A stretch of DNA of 54,107 bases from Bacteroidales bacterium (GTDB lineage Bacteria > Bacteroidota > Bacteroidia > Bacteroidales > UBA932). A model generated the notes under the pieces. The model was not told where the DNA came from, made no database searches, and worked only from the letters and a program-made list of their open reading frames with translations. Location: the NCBI GenBank assembly GCA_004554455.1, contig SFMG01000020.1, positions 1 through 54,107 of the forward strand, read 5' to 3'. The first letter of the stretch is position 1. The number at the start of each line of letters is the position of its first letter. Shown here piece by piece: positions 23,753 through 32,676 of this stretch. Both the position numbers and the translations under genes were made by a program.

Positions 23753-25003
23753 TTAGATATCCGCCTCGCCATTCGGGACGGTGAGCAGACGAAGGCTGAA
23801 GTCGAAGCGCAGTCCACGCCCCTTTTCGGAAGAGGCCTTGATGCTGCCCCCGTGGAAAGCCACCGCATTCCTCACTATGGACAGTCCCAGTCCAGAGCCC
23901 TCGGCCTGTCCGCCCTTCGGGTCGAAAACCCTGTAGAAGCGTTCGAATATGCGCTCCAGATGACGTGGATCCACGCCGACTCCGTTATCCTCGAAATATA
24001 GATGCGCATATCCGTCCGCGGAAAGCTCCCCGCCCATACGCACCACGCTTCCCTCGCCGGCATAGCGTATCGAATTCTCCAGCAGGTTGCGGTAAATGGC
24101 ATATACGAGACTCTCATTGGCCTTTATGCTGAGTTCCTCGGGAATCAGATTCTCCAGCTTCATAGAGCGCTTCTCCAGATCCGGTCCCAGCTCCTCCGCA
24201 ACCAGCTCGCTGATGCGTCTGAGCCCCAGATATGTTGTGGCGAGACTCTGCGGGGCATCCTCCATCTTGGTAATCAGGGAAATGTCCCTTATCATGTCCG
24301 ACAGGCGTATGCTCTGCCTGTAGGCCCTGTCGATAAAGGCGCGCTGCTTTTCATCAGGCAGCCCGGGGTTGTTCTCGAGCGTTTCCAGATAGGCCCTGAT
24401 GCTCGTCACAGGGGTACGAAGCTCGTGGGCGATGTTGTTTGTCATCTGCTTCTTCTGCTTCTTCAGCTTGAAGTCCGCCTCCGCGTTGAAACGCTTGGAG
24501 ATGAGCAGGAAAAGAGGCAGAGAAGCGGTGAAAAGCAGGAATATGGACAGCAGCACCAGCCAGTCGGGATGCAGGAAGCGGCGTTCGGCCACCTCGAAAG
24601 GCATTGCCGTGCGGACTATGTTCTCCCCGCAGCGGCGCGCATAATAGATATAGTCGGTGCCGCTGGTGGACGAGGTGCGTATGGAACTGGCGGACGCCTT
24701 CCCTCCCAGCAGTTCCTCGATCTCAGGGCGCTGGATGTGGTTCTCCATCGCTGAGGCGTCGTTGTCCGAGTCGTAGAGCACCTTCCCCAGGCTGTCCAGG
24801 ACAGTCACCCTTATGCCACGCGGCAGCAGTCCGAGACTGGCCAGGGAATCCGGGGCGGCAGCCACCACGTCGGCATAGCCTTCGAGCCGGGAGCTCAGGA
24901 TGGCTTTCTTGTAATTGCGCTCGCTCAGCACCTCCACCGTAAGCAGGGCCAGGGTGAAGACGGCAAGGACGGCGCACATCCATATCCACAACTTCCTAGT
25001 CAC
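23753..25003 (-). CDS. PhoR-like sensor histidine kinase
   Basis: The 416-aa membrane kinase has two helices (about 7-27 and 147-168) bracketing a periplasmic sensor of about 120 residues. A DHp domain follows with the phospho-acceptor His193 (NNIAHELRTPVTSIRAYLE), then a HATPase domain with N-box NLLENSIRYA, G1 DNGVGVD and G2 GSGLGLSIV. It starts at a GTG that overlaps the response-regulator stop by 8 nt, a sign of translational coupling. The stimulus is unknown. The divergent Na/Pi cotransporter gene upstream of the pair hints at phosphate, but the HK family alone does not show that. Confidence 0.9.
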   Translation of the reverse strand: MTRKLWIWMCAVLAVFTLALLTVEVLSERNYKKAILSSRLEGYADVVAAAPDSLASLGLLPRGIRVTVLDSLGKVLYDSDNDASAMENHIQRPEIEELLGGKASASSIRTSSTSGTDYIYYARRCGENIVRTAMPFEVAERRFLHPDWLVLLSIFLLFTASLPLFLLISKRFNAEADFKLKKQKKQMTNNIAHELRTPVTSIRAYLETLENNPGLPDEKQRAFIDRAYRQSIRLSDMIRDISLITKMEDAPQSLATTYLGLRRISELVAEELGPDLEKRSMKLENLIPEELSIKANESLVYAIYRNLLENSIRYAGEGSVVRMGGELSADGYAHLYFEDNGVGVDPRHLERIFERFYRVFDPKGGQAEGSGLGLSIVRNAVAFHGGSIKASSEKGRGLRFDFSLRLLTVPNGEADI

Positions 25004-25676
25004 CGCACTCGAAACTGTAGCCGAAACCGGCCCGGTTGGAAATCATACCCCTGCAGTCGCCCAATTTCGACCTCAGCCGGGCTATATGCACGTCCACGGT
25101 GCGTTCCAGCACGTAGGGCGACTCCTTCCACAACTCGGCGATCAGTTCCTTTCGGGAATATGTGCGGCTCCGATTCGTCGCGAGCAGCTGCAATATGTCA
25201 TATTCTTTGCGGGACAGAGGCAATGCGACGCCGCGCAAGAAGGCCTTTTTGTTGAGCAGGTCTATGTGCAGGTCTCCCAGCATCAGCTGCTCCTGCGCAG
25301 CCCTGTCCCCTGACGAGCGCTTCAGCACGGCCTTTACGCGTGCCAGGACCTCGTTTACGGAGAAAGGCTTGCTGATGAAGTCGTCCCCTCCGGCAGAAAA
25401 GCCCGTCAGCAGGTCGTTCTCGCTGGAGCGGGCGGTAAGGAATATGACCGGCACGTCGCAGCCCTCTTTCTGACGGAGCTGGAGCACCAGTTTGAAGCCG
25501 GACATCCCGGGCAGCATTACGTCCACAAGCATAAGGTCGAAGCGCTCCCCCGAGTGCAGCATCTCCAGCACGGCTTCAGCCGTACCGGCCTCCCGGACTT
25601 CGAAGCCGGAGGCCTCCAGATTGAAAGCCAGGATCTCCCTTATGTCCGCCTCGTCGTCAAGTACAAGAATTTTCAT
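24996..25676 (-). CDS. OmpR/PhoB-family response regulator
   Basis: The 226-aa DNA-binding regulator is the partner of the kinase downstream. The receiver domain has acidic pocket Asp7/Asp8, phospho-acceptor Asp52 (LMLVDVMLPGMSG) and Lys103 (FISKPFS). The C-terminal winged helix shows LSRKEYDILQLLATN and RTVDVHIARLRSKLG, then GFGYSFE. I start at the ATG at 25676 (MKILVLDDEAD), the normal receiver start, rather than the longer frame upstream. It is transcribed away from the Na/Pi cotransporter gene, sharing about 190 bp of intergenic sequence in which I found no perfect TAnnTTTG box. Confidence 0.9.
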   Translation of the reverse strand: MKILVLDDEADIREILAFNLEASGFEVREAGTAEAVLEMLHSGERFDLMLVDVMLPGMSGFKLVLQLRQKEGCDVPVIFLTARSSENDLLTGFSAGGDDFISKPFSVNEVLARVKAVLKRSSGDRAAQEQLMLGDLHIDLLNKKAFLRGVALPLSRKEYDILQLLATNRSRTYSRKELIAELWKESPYVLERTVDVHIARLRSKLGDCRGMISNRAGFGYSFECGD

Positions 25677-25865
25677 CCCATTGTCGTTTTCTTCCGCGAA
25701 TGTAAGTCTTTTTCCTTTTGTCACGGCACGCAAATGTTACAATTCGGTTAATTGCCTGTAGCAGTGCCGTTAAATCGGAATTAAATAAGCGTAACAGCGG
25801 CCGGCATATAACTTATATTCCAAAAAGAGGGCACATATTCGCGGCGGAAACAAACACGCATCGAT

Positions 25866-27545
25866 ATGATAATGAAAATTCTGACACTTGCCGGAGCATT
25901 GGGAATGTTCCTCTACGGAATGAACATAATGAGTTCCGGCATACAGAAAGCAGCCGGAGGCAGGATGAGGAAGCTCCTGGGAACAATGACATCCAACCCG
26001 TTCAAGGGTATGCTTTCCGGACTTGGGGTGACTGCACTCGTCCAGTCTTCCAGCGCCACCACGGTAATGGTGGTCGGCTTCGTGAGCGCCGGACTGCTCA
26101 CCCTCGCCCAGGCCATAGGCGTGATAATGGGTGCGAACATAGGCACCACGATGACGGCCTGGATCATCTCCATCTTCGGTTTCAAGGCGGATGTCAGCGC
26201 CATAGCGGTGCCTATGATGGCACTGGGCTTCCTGCTCAGCCTTTCCAAGAAGGACAAATTGCGGAATATCAGTGAGTTCGTCATAGGCTTCAGTCTCCTC
26301 TTCCTCGGTCTTTCGCTGATGAAGAGTTCAATGCCGGACCTGAGCCAGAGCCCCGAGGTGCTGGGCTTCATACGCAACTGGTCGGGACGCGGCTTCCTCT
26401 CGGTGCTGCTTTTCCTCCTGCTGGGAACCCTGCTCACGCTCATACTCCAGTCCTCCAGCGCCACGGTGGCCATCACCCTGATTATGCTGGATATGGGATG
26501 GATAGAGTTCGATATGGCTGCGGCAATGGTGCTTGGCGAGAACATAGGCACGACCATTACCGCGAACATAGCCGCGATGGTCGGCAATGTGAACGCAAAG
26601 AGGGCGGCACTCGCTCACACGGTATTCAATGTCTTCGGCGTAATCTGGGCCCTGGCGGCCTTCACCCCTTTCGTCCGTTTCATACAGTGGCTGGTATCCC
26701 TGATTACCGATGACCCTCAGACCTCCCTGGTTTACGGCATCTCGATGTTCCACACCGTCTTCAATCTCATTACGACCTTCATAATGATATGGTTCACCAA
26801 GCAGATAGAGAAAATCGTGAGCGCGGTGATCAAGGACAGGAGCAAGAAGGACGAGGACGCGTCAGAAGGACGCATCAAGTACCTGGACTACGGCCTGGTA
26901 GCCACTCCGGAGCTGGCTCTGGGCGAGGCCAGCAAAGAGGCGGACCACTTCGGAATGGTAATGAAAAACGGCCTGGACTACCTCACGGAGGCCATACGCC
27001 ACTCCGCCGACTCAAAGGCTTTCGGGCAGTACCGCGACAAACTTGTCAAATATGAGGAGATTTCGGACCGCATAGAATACGAGATAGTCAAGTTCCTCAA
27101 CGACCTCGACAAGGACGGACTGAGCGACGGCTCCAAGGCAATGCTACGCAACCTCATACGAATAAGCGGAGAGCTGGAGTCGCTCGGCGACAGCGGAGAA
27201 TCCATCTCGCGCTCGCTCCTGCACATGCAGAACTACGGCCGCAGCCTCAGTGCAGAACACATAGAGAAGCTCTGCCACATGACATCACTGCTGGGAAGCG
27301 CATACGAAGCGATGATCTACAACCTCAGCAACAAAGCGACTATCAAGGACATAGACAACGCCGTGAAGGCCGAGGCGGCCATCAATGAGTATCGCGACGA
27401 GTGCCGCGACCTAGAGCTCAAGGACATTGACAACAAGAAGGACGCCTATTTCGAAACCGTCTTCTTCATCAACATACTCGAGGCCCTGGAGAAAATGGGC
27501 GACTACCTCATAAACATCTCCGAGGCGGCAATAAGACGCATCTGA
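25866..27545 (+). CDS. Na/Pi-cotransporter family protein (PNaS) with PhoU-like tail
   Basis: The 559-aa protein has an N-terminal membrane half with the two inverted repeats of the PNaS family, each with a QSSSAT signature: VTALVQSSSATTVMVVGF and LTLILQSSSATVAITLI, each followed by a GxNIGTT motif (GANIGTTMTAW, GENIGTTITAN). From about residue 340 the C-terminal cytosolic part is helical and PhoU-like. It would import phosphate with sodium. Two start codons are possible (25866 and 25872). It is divergent from an OmpR-type regulator. No partner gene follows in the same operon except perhaps the small Fe-S protein 44 nt downstream. Confidence 0.85.
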   Translation: MIMKILTLAGALGMFLYGMNIMSSGIQKAAGGRMRKLLGTMTSNPFKGMLSGLGVTALVQSSSATTVMVVGFVSAGLLTLAQAIGVIMGANIGTTMTAWIISIFGFKADVSAIAVPMMALGFLLSLSKKDKLRNISEFVIGFSLLFLGLSLMKSSMPDLSQSPEVLGFIRNWSGRGFLSVLLFLLLGTLLTLILQSSSATVAITLIMLDMGWIEFDMAAAMVLGENIGTTITANIAAMVGNVNAKRAALAHTVFNVFGVIWALAAFTPFVRFIQWLVSLITDDPQTSLVYGISMFHTVFNLITTFIMIWFTKQIEKIVSAVIKDRSKKDEDASEGRIKYLDYGLVATPELALGEASKEADHFGMVMKNGLDYLTEAIRHSADSKAFGQYRDKLVKYEEISDRIEYEIVKFLNDLDKDGLSDGSKAMLRNLIRISGELESLGDSGESISRSLLHMQNYGRSLSAEHIEKLCHMTSLLGSAYEAMIYNLSNKATIKDIDNAVKAEAAINEYRDECRDLELKDIDNKKDAYFETVFFINILEALEKMGDYLINISEAAIRRI

Positions 27546-27589
27546 ACATATTACGCCATAATTTTGTAATATTGCAGAAAAACAAAATT

Positions 27590-27790
27590 ATGGAAAAGGC
27601 GAAATACATCCTTGCCGACGACCCGGCCGTCGTGGCACGCATACGCAAAGGGCTTGAAATAAAAAAGCAGCGCTTCGGCGCTGCCTATTGTCCTTGTGTC
27701 ACCCCGCTTGCACATAGCGAAGATACCATCTGTCCCTGCAAAGAGTACAGGGACAGCGGTCATTGTCACTGCGGGCTCTACAAAGAATAA
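27590..27790 (+). CDS. Ferredoxin-thioredoxin reductase catalytic-subunit-like protein
   Basis: The 66-aa protein carries the FTR cysteine signature: Cys34-Pro-Cys36, Cys48-Pro-Cys50 (ICPCKEYRD) and Cys59-His-Cys61 (HCHCGLY). In plant and cyanobacterial FTR these residues hold a [4Fe-4S] cluster and an adjacent redox disulfide. Spacing between the first two CPC motifs is 11 residues, shorter than the 16 in the chloroplast enzyme, and no variable subunit is encoded nearby. Start is the ATG at 27590; a near-match promoter (TAATATTGC at 27567) allows only a very short leader. It converges on the zinc-ribbon gene with 5 bp between stops. Function in an anaerobe would be electron transfer to thioredoxin-like partners (inference). 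Confidence 0.75.
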   Translation: MEKAKYILADDPAVVARIRKGLEIKKQRFGAAYCPCVTPLAHSEDTICPCKEYRDSGHCHCGLYKE

Positions 27791-27795
27791 ACGTC

Positions 27796-28221
27796 CTATT
27801 CGGCGTCCTGCTCTTTCTTCTTGATTATTCTTATGCCACCGAAGATAGGGAGCTTCTTGAATCTGCTGTTGCCTGCAGCCACCATATTGAGAATGATGAA
27901 GACAAGCAGCGGAATCTCCAGGATCCAGCCTATAACGAAAATAAAGGCGAAGCCCAGGGCAAAGATAGCGGCTACAAGGGCCTGGTTGGCGTGATGAACG
28001 AGGAACTCGTCATCCCTGCGGCACGCAATGACATAGATAATCATGAAGATGTCCACATAGGAGAAGATGGCGATCAGCTTCTTCTCCAGGGGCTGAGGAT
28101 CCGGAACCGGCTCCACGACGATAGCCTCGGTCACAGGGCTTGCCTCTACGGGTGCACCGCAAACGGTGCAGAACTTTGCGTCCTCTGCAAGTGGGGCGCC
28201 GCATTTTGAACAGAATGCCAT
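27796..28221 (-). CDS. Zinc-ribbon membrane protein
   Basis: The 141-aa product begins with a rubredoxin-type zinc ribbon (MAFCSKCGAPL, then AKFCTVCGAPV; Cys 4, 7, 18 and 21). A Pro/Val-rich linker and two or three hydrophobic helices from about 48 onward follow (LVAAIFALGFAFIFVIGWIL), resembling DUF4870-like small membrane proteins. The C-terminus is charged. It is the last gene of the ileS-dksA-lspA run, 11 nt after lspA. No specific function is assigned. Confidence 0.75.
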   Translation of the reverse strand: MAFCSKCGAPLAEDAKFCTVCGAPVEASPVTEAIVVEPVPDPQPLEKKLIAIFSYVDIFMIIYVIACRRDDEFLVHHANQALVAAIFALGFAFIFVIGWILEIPLLVFIILNMVAAGNSRFKKLPIFGGIRIIKKKEQDAE

Positions 28222-28232
28222 AGTAATGTCGA

Positions 28233-28829
28233 TTAGTTGTTAGAAGTATTCTTTTCTTCTGCTGAAGCGAAGAAACGATATTGGAAAAGCAAGAGATAGA
28301 AAGCGCCTACGGTCACGCAGCTGTCTGCGAAATTGAAGACAGGCTTGAAGAAGATGCACTCTCCTGCAGCATTCCTGATAAGAGGGAACCAGAACATATC
28401 CACGACCTTGCCGAAGAGAAAGCCGAACGGAGCTCCGTCCACCATCAGCTCAGGCCATATTATGCCGTAGAACATACTGTCCAGAAGGTTGCCGAGGGCG
28501 CCGGCCGAGATGAGGGTGAGTCCAATGAGCACGCCCACAGGAGCAGTGCCCTGTACTGCAAGCTTCCTGATCCACCAGACAAGGAAAATGAAGAGTCCTA
28601 TGCGGAAAAGAGTCAGGGCAAGCTTGACCCAGACTCCCCCGTTGGAGCCCATTCCGAAGGCCATACCGGCATTCTCCACGAAAACCAGCTGGAACCAGCG
28701 GCCGAGCACAGGCACCGGCACCCCGGGAATCATCTCCATCTTGACCGCCACCTTGATGATCTGGTCGATGACGACGAGAAGCATTCCCAGGAGGATGAGC
28801 CAGAGGCCCTTGTTTCTGCCTTTGCCCAT
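28233..28829 (-). CDS. lspA: Lipoprotein signal peptidase (signal peptidase II)
   Basis: This 198-aa inner-membrane aspartyl protease cleaves the signal peptide from lipid-modified prolipoproteins, including the several PUL lipoproteins in this window. Four hydrophobic helices are visible. The two catalytic aspartates are Asp117 in GALGNLLDSMFYG and Asp169 in FNFADSCVTVG, and the second-helix region has FVENAGMAFG. The protein is longer than the 160-170 aa typical of Proteobacteria, with an insertion near FGFLFGKVVDMFWFP, as usual in Bacteroidetes. Its ATG overlaps the TAA of the dksA-like gene by one base (TAATG). Confidence 0.95.
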   Translation of the reverse strand: MGKGRNKGLWLILLGMLLVVIDQIIKVAVKMEMIPGVPVPVLGRWFQLVFVENAGMAFGMGSNGGVWVKLALTLFRIGLFIFLVWWIRKLAVQGTAPVGVLIGLTLISAGALGNLLDSMFYGIIWPELMVDGAPFGFLFGKVVDMFWFPLIRNAAGECIFFKPVFNFADSCVTVGAFYLLLFQYRFFASAEEKNTSNN

Positions 28830-29242
28830 TATTTGACTCCGTTCTTCTTGTTGAGCATCTCCTTGGCCTCGATGGTGAGGGTTGCGTGAGGCACGAGACG
28901 GAGTCTCTCCTTAGGGATGAGCTTTCCGGTCACGCGGCAAACGCCGTAGGTCTTGTTCTCGATGCGGACAAGGGCTGCCTCAAGACTCTGGATGAACTTG
29001 TACTGACGCTGGACAAGCAGACCGGTCTCTTCCTTGGAAAGGGTTGCTGCGCCTTCCTCCATAGCCTTGAAGGATGGAGCGGTGTCGTCTATGTCGTTGC
29101 TGTCCGAGCGTGTCATCGTTGCCCTGAGGGTCTTATACTCTGCGCGAGCCTTCTCAAGCATGTCAAGGATAATCGCCTTGAACTCCTGAAGTTCTTCGTC
29201 GCTGTAGCGTACATTGAATTCGGGTTTCTGTTCCTGTGCCAT
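28829..29242 (-). CDS. DksA/TraR-family protein lacking the full zinc site
   Basis: This 137-aa protein has an N-terminal helical pair (coiled coil to about residue 90) and a C-terminal knob YGVCRVTGKLIPKERLRLVP. DksA-type proteins bind RNA polymerase through the secondary channel with ppGpp. Canonical members have four cysteines for zinc; here only one Cys remains, in CRVTGK. This is the form common in Bacteroidetes. It starts 1 nt after ileS ends and overlaps lspA, so it is operonic. Whether it acts on RNA polymerase is not shown by sequence. Confidence 0.8.
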   Translation of the reverse strand: MAQEQKPEFNVRYSDEELQEFKAIILDMLEKARAEYKTLRATMTRSDSNDIDDTAPSFKAMEEGAATLSKEETGLLVQRQYKFIQSLEAALVRIENKTYGVCRVTGKLIPKERLRLVPHATLTIEAKEMLNKKNGVK

Positions 29243-29243
29243 A

Positions 29244-32200
29244 CTAATCCAGTTTTTTTACAGATATATTAATATTTCCGCCGTTCCATTCCACCTGCGC
29301 CGCGTCTGCGGCCGAAGGGTCGAAAGTGACCGTTCTGGCAAGTGTCTGTCCGGCTATGTAAGAGCTGAAGTCTTCCAGTGAAGAGCGTATCTCCTCCGCT
29401 GCATCCCCTTCGGCCCAGATGCTTACGCTGATGCGGTCCACGATGTCCAGGCCGCTGTCCTTGCGGAGGTTCTGTATGCGGTTGATGAGTTCCCTGGCCG
29501 TGCCTTCACGTATGAGGGCCGGGGTAAGGGTGACGTCGAGGGCGACGGTGAGAGGGCCTTCCGAAGCGACGAGCCAGCCCGGCATATCCTCGGAAGAGAT
29601 CTCATAGTCACCGGCCTTGAGCAGCACGTCCCCGGAAGGGAGACTGAGGGTGTAGCCGTCCGGAGCCTGCTCGATGAGAGCGATCTGCTCCTGGTTGAGC
29701 GAGCCGAAGGCGGCCGCTATTTCCTTCATCTGCTTGCCGTAGGCCTTGCCCAGGGTCTTGAAGTTCGGTTTGATCTTCTTGGTGATGATGCCGGTGGTGT
29801 CGTGGATGAACTCGGCTTCCTTCACGTTGACCTCGGTGAGTATGATGTTCTTGACCAGCTCGAACTGCTCCCTGACCTTGTCGCTGAGTACAGGGATCAC
29901 GAGTCTCGAAAGCGGCTTGCGCACGTTGATTCCGACCTTCTTGCGGAGGGCAAGCACCATTGACGAAGATTTCTGGGCGAGTACCATCCTCTCCTCCAGC
30001 GCACTGTCTATGAGACTCTCGTCGCAGACCGGCATACTGTGGAAATGCACGGAATCGGCCCCCGGAACGAGGTCGAGCCAGAGCCTTTCGCTGTAGAACG
30101 GAGCTATAGGGGCGCAGAGCAGGGCCACGTCCCTGAGCACCTCGTAGAGGGTCTGGTAGGCGGCGAGCTTGTCCTCGGCTATGCCGGCTCCCCAGAGGCG
30201 CTTCTTGTTCAGGCGGACATACCAGTTGCTCAGGTCGTCTATGACGAAATCCTGTATCAGACGGCCCGCGAGGGTCACGTCGTAGTCCTCGTAAGCGGCG
30301 ACAACGGCCTTCACGAGCGAGTTCAGGCGGCTGATTATCCACTTGTCGAACTCAGGACGCCTGCCGTACGGAACCGCCGGAGTCTCAGGGTCGAAACCGT
30401 CGATATTCGCGTAGAGGGCGAACATCGAGTAGCAATTGTAGAGGGTGCCGAAGAATTTCCTGCGGACCTCGTCCACACCGCCTTCGTCGAACTTGAGATT
30501 GTCCCAAGGCTGTGCGTTGGTAAGCATATACCAGCGGAGCGCGTCAGGACCGTATTTGTCGAGCACTGCGAACGGGTCCACGGCATTGCCCAGACGCTTG
30601 CTCATCTTGTCGCCCTTCTTGTCGAGGACGAGGCCGTTGGAGATTACGCGTTTGAAGGCAGGGGTGCCGCTGACCATGGTGTGTATTGCATGAAGGGTGT
30701 AGAACCATCCCCTGGTCTGGTCCACGCCTTCGGCGATGAAGTCGGCAGTGCAGCCGAAATGACTGGAGCCGAGGTTGCGGAGACCTTCCTGGGCGTAAGG
30801 CATGGCGCCGGAGTCGAACCATACGTCTATGAGGTCCTTCTCCCTGAACATCTTCTTTCCGCTCGGAGAGACAAGGACGATCTCGTCGGCGTACGGACGG
30901 TGGACGTCTATCCTGTCATAGTTCTCCTTGCTCATATCCTCCGGGTCGAAGCCCTTGGCAGCCAACGGGTTGGCCTCCATGAATCCGGCGGCGACGGAGG
31001 CTTCTATCTCGGCGTAGAGTTCCTTGAAGGAACCTATGCACTTCTCCTCCCTGCCGTCCTCGCTGCGCCATATAGGGAGCGGGGTGCCCCAGTAGCGGCT
31101 GCGGCTGAGATTCCAGTCCTGTATGTTCTCAAGCCACTTTCCGAAGCGGCCGCTGCCCGTGGCTTCCGGTTTCCAGACTATGGATTCGTTGAGCTTCATC
31201 ATCTCCTCCCTTACCGCGGAGGCCTTGATGAACCAGCTGTCCAGAGGGTAATAGAGCACCGGCTTGTCTGTCCTCCAGCAATGAGGATAGTTGTGCACAT
31301 GCTTCTCCACGCGGAAGGCCTTGCCCTGCTGCTTGAGCATCACGCAGAGGTCCACGTCGAGGGTAGGCGCATCCGCCGGGAGAGACGGGTCGTAGGCGTT
31401 CTTGACGTAGCGTCCGGCATATTCGCCGTAGAGTTCCTCGTTCACGCAGTTCCTGCGGTACTCAGCGTCCATTTCCTCCGGCAGGAAGAAACGTCCGCGC
31501 CTGTCCACCTGGGCGGAGAGTTCGCCGTTGAGGTCCCTCACCCATATTCCCGGAACGCCTGCGGCCTTTGCGACACGGGCGTCGTCGGCGCCGAAGGTAG
31601 GAGCGATATGCACGATTCCGGTACCGTCCTCGGTGGTGACGTAATCGCCCGGTATCACCTTGAAGGCGCTGCCGCCCTCAGGGGTGAACCAAGGAATCAG
31701 CTGGTGGTAGGATATGCCTGTGAGCTCGCTGCCCTTGAATTCGCCTTCAAGCAGCCTGAATGGCTGCTTTCCGTTGAACCATACCGGCACGAGGGACTTT
31801 GCAAGCACGTAGATTGCCTCTTCACCGCTGTACGGATTGGTGGAAAGCACCCTCACGTAGTCAATGTTCGGACCTACGCAGAGGGCCGTGTTGGAAGGAA
31901 GGGTCCACGGGGTGGTGGTCCAGGCCAGGAAGAAGACCGGAAGGGTCTCGCAGCCGAAGAGCTTCTGGGACTTCTCGTCTTTGATAAGCTCGAACTGGGC
32001 GGCCACTGTAGTGTCCTTCACGTCACGGTAGCAGCCCGGCTGGTTGAGCTCGTGGGAGCTGAGGCCGGTTCCCGCAGCCGGGGAATAAGGCTGTATGGTG
32101 AAGCCCTTGTATAGCAGTCCCTTGTCGTAGATCTTCTTCAGGAGGTACCAGAGTGTCTCTATGTAGCGGTTGTCATAGGTGATGTACGGGTCGTCCATAT

Positions 32201-32627
32201 CCACCCAGTAACCTATGCGCTCGGTGAGGGAAACCCACTCCTTCGTGTATTTCATGACCTCGGTGCGGCAGGCCTCGTTGTACTCCTCCACACTGATCTT
32301 GCGGCCTATGTCTTCCTTGGTTATGCCCAGTTTCTTCTCCACACCCAGTTCGACAGGAAGACCGTGGGTGTCCCAGCCTGCACGGCGGTTCACCTTGTAG
32401 CCGCTCTGGGTCTTGTAACGGCAGATGGAGTCCTTTATGGACCTTGCCATCACGTGATGTATGCCCGGCATGCCATTGGCTGAAGGAGGTCCCTCGAAGA
32501 ATATGAATTCCGGTGCGCCCTCCCTGATTTCCAGGGACTTGCGAAACGCATCTTCTTTCTTCCATTTCTCGAGGATCTCATTTCCCGCAGCTACCAGATC
32601 CAGGCCCTTATACTCTTTGAATGTCAT
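29244..32627 (-). CDS. ileS: Isoleucyl-tRNA synthetase
   Basis: This 1127-aa class I synthetase charges tRNA-Ile. It is of the longer, eukaryote-like (IleRS2) type. The N-terminal nucleotide-binding signature is FEGPPSANGMPGIHHVMARS: the HIGH-type motif reads Gly55-Ile-His57-His58, i.e. GXHH rather than HXGH. The WDTHGLPVE segment follows, then the editing domain (LAWTTTPWTLPSNTALCVGP). KMSKRLGNAVDPF completes the active site, and an anticodon-binding and extended C-terminal region follows. IleRS2 enzymes are intrinsically mupirocin-insensitive, and natural GXHH variants have been reported as hyper-resistant. The gene leads a tight operon with the dksA-like gene, lspA and the zinc-ribbon gene, from a near-consensus promoter at 32677-32709. 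Confidence 0.95.
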   Translation of the reverse strand: MTFKEYKGLDLVAAGNEILEKWKKEDAFRKSLEIREGAPEFIFFEGPPSANGMPGIHHVMARSIKDSICRYKTQSGYKVNRRAGWDTHGLPVELGVEKKLGITKEDIGRKISVEEYNEACRTEVMKYTKEWVSLTERIGYWVDMDDPYITYDNRYIETLWYLLKKIYDKGLLYKGFTIQPYSPAAGTGLSSHELNQPGCYRDVKDTTVAAQFELIKDEKSQKLFGCETLPVFFLAWTTTPWTLPSNTALCVGPNIDYVRVLSTNPYSGEEAIYVLAKSLVPVWFNGKQPFRLLEGEFKGSELTGISYHQLIPWFTPEGGSAFKVIPGDYVTTEDGTGIVHIAPTFGADDARVAKAAGVPGIWVRDLNGELSAQVDRRGRFFLPEEMDAEYRRNCVNEELYGEYAGRYVKNAYDPSLPADAPTLDVDLCVMLKQQGKAFRVEKHVHNYPHCWRTDKPVLYYPLDSWFIKASAVREEMMKLNESIVWKPEATGSGRFGKWLENIQDWNLSRSRYWGTPLPIWRSEDGREEKCIGSFKELYAEIEASVAAGFMEANPLAAKGFDPEDMSKENYDRIDVHRPYADEIVLVSPSGKKMFREKDLIDVWFDSGAMPYAQEGLRNLGSSHFGCTADFIAEGVDQTRGWFYTLHAIHTMVSGTPAFKRVISNGLVLDKKGDKMSKRLGNAVDPFAVLDKYGPDALRWYMLTNAQPWDNLKFDEGGVDEVRRKFFGTLYNCYSMFALYANIDGFDPETPAVPYGRRPEFDKWIISRLNSLVKAVVAAYEDYDVTLAGRLIQDFVIDDLSNWYVRLNKKRLWGAGIAEDKLAAYQTLYEVLRDVALLCAPIAPFYSERLWLDLVPGADSVHFHSMPVCDESLIDSALEERMVLAQKSSSMVLALRKKVGINVRKPLSRLVIPVLSDKVREQFELVKNIILTEVNVKEAEFIHDTTGIITKKIKPNFKTLGKAYGKQMKEIAAAFGSLNQEQIALIEQAPDGYTLSLPSGDVLLKAGDYEISSEDMPGWLVASEGPLTVALDVTLTPALIREGTARELINRIQNLRKDSGLDIVDRISVSIWAEGDAAEEIRSSLEDFSSYIAGQTLARTVTFDPSAADAAQVEWNGGNINISVKKLD

Positions 32628-32676
32628 ATTTTTTGTCTAATTTTGCAATCCCCAAATGGGGTATATACATTAGTGC

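Noticed and set aside
25734..25865. Promoter for the Na/Pi cotransporter or the response regulator
   Set aside because: Several near matches exist (for example TAACATTTG with one extra base), but none has correct spacing, so no call is made.
30039..32114. A 691-codon open frame antisense to ileS
   Set aside because: It is a by-product of GC-rich codon bias in ileS; it has no promoter and no recognisable domain, and ileS itself is certain.
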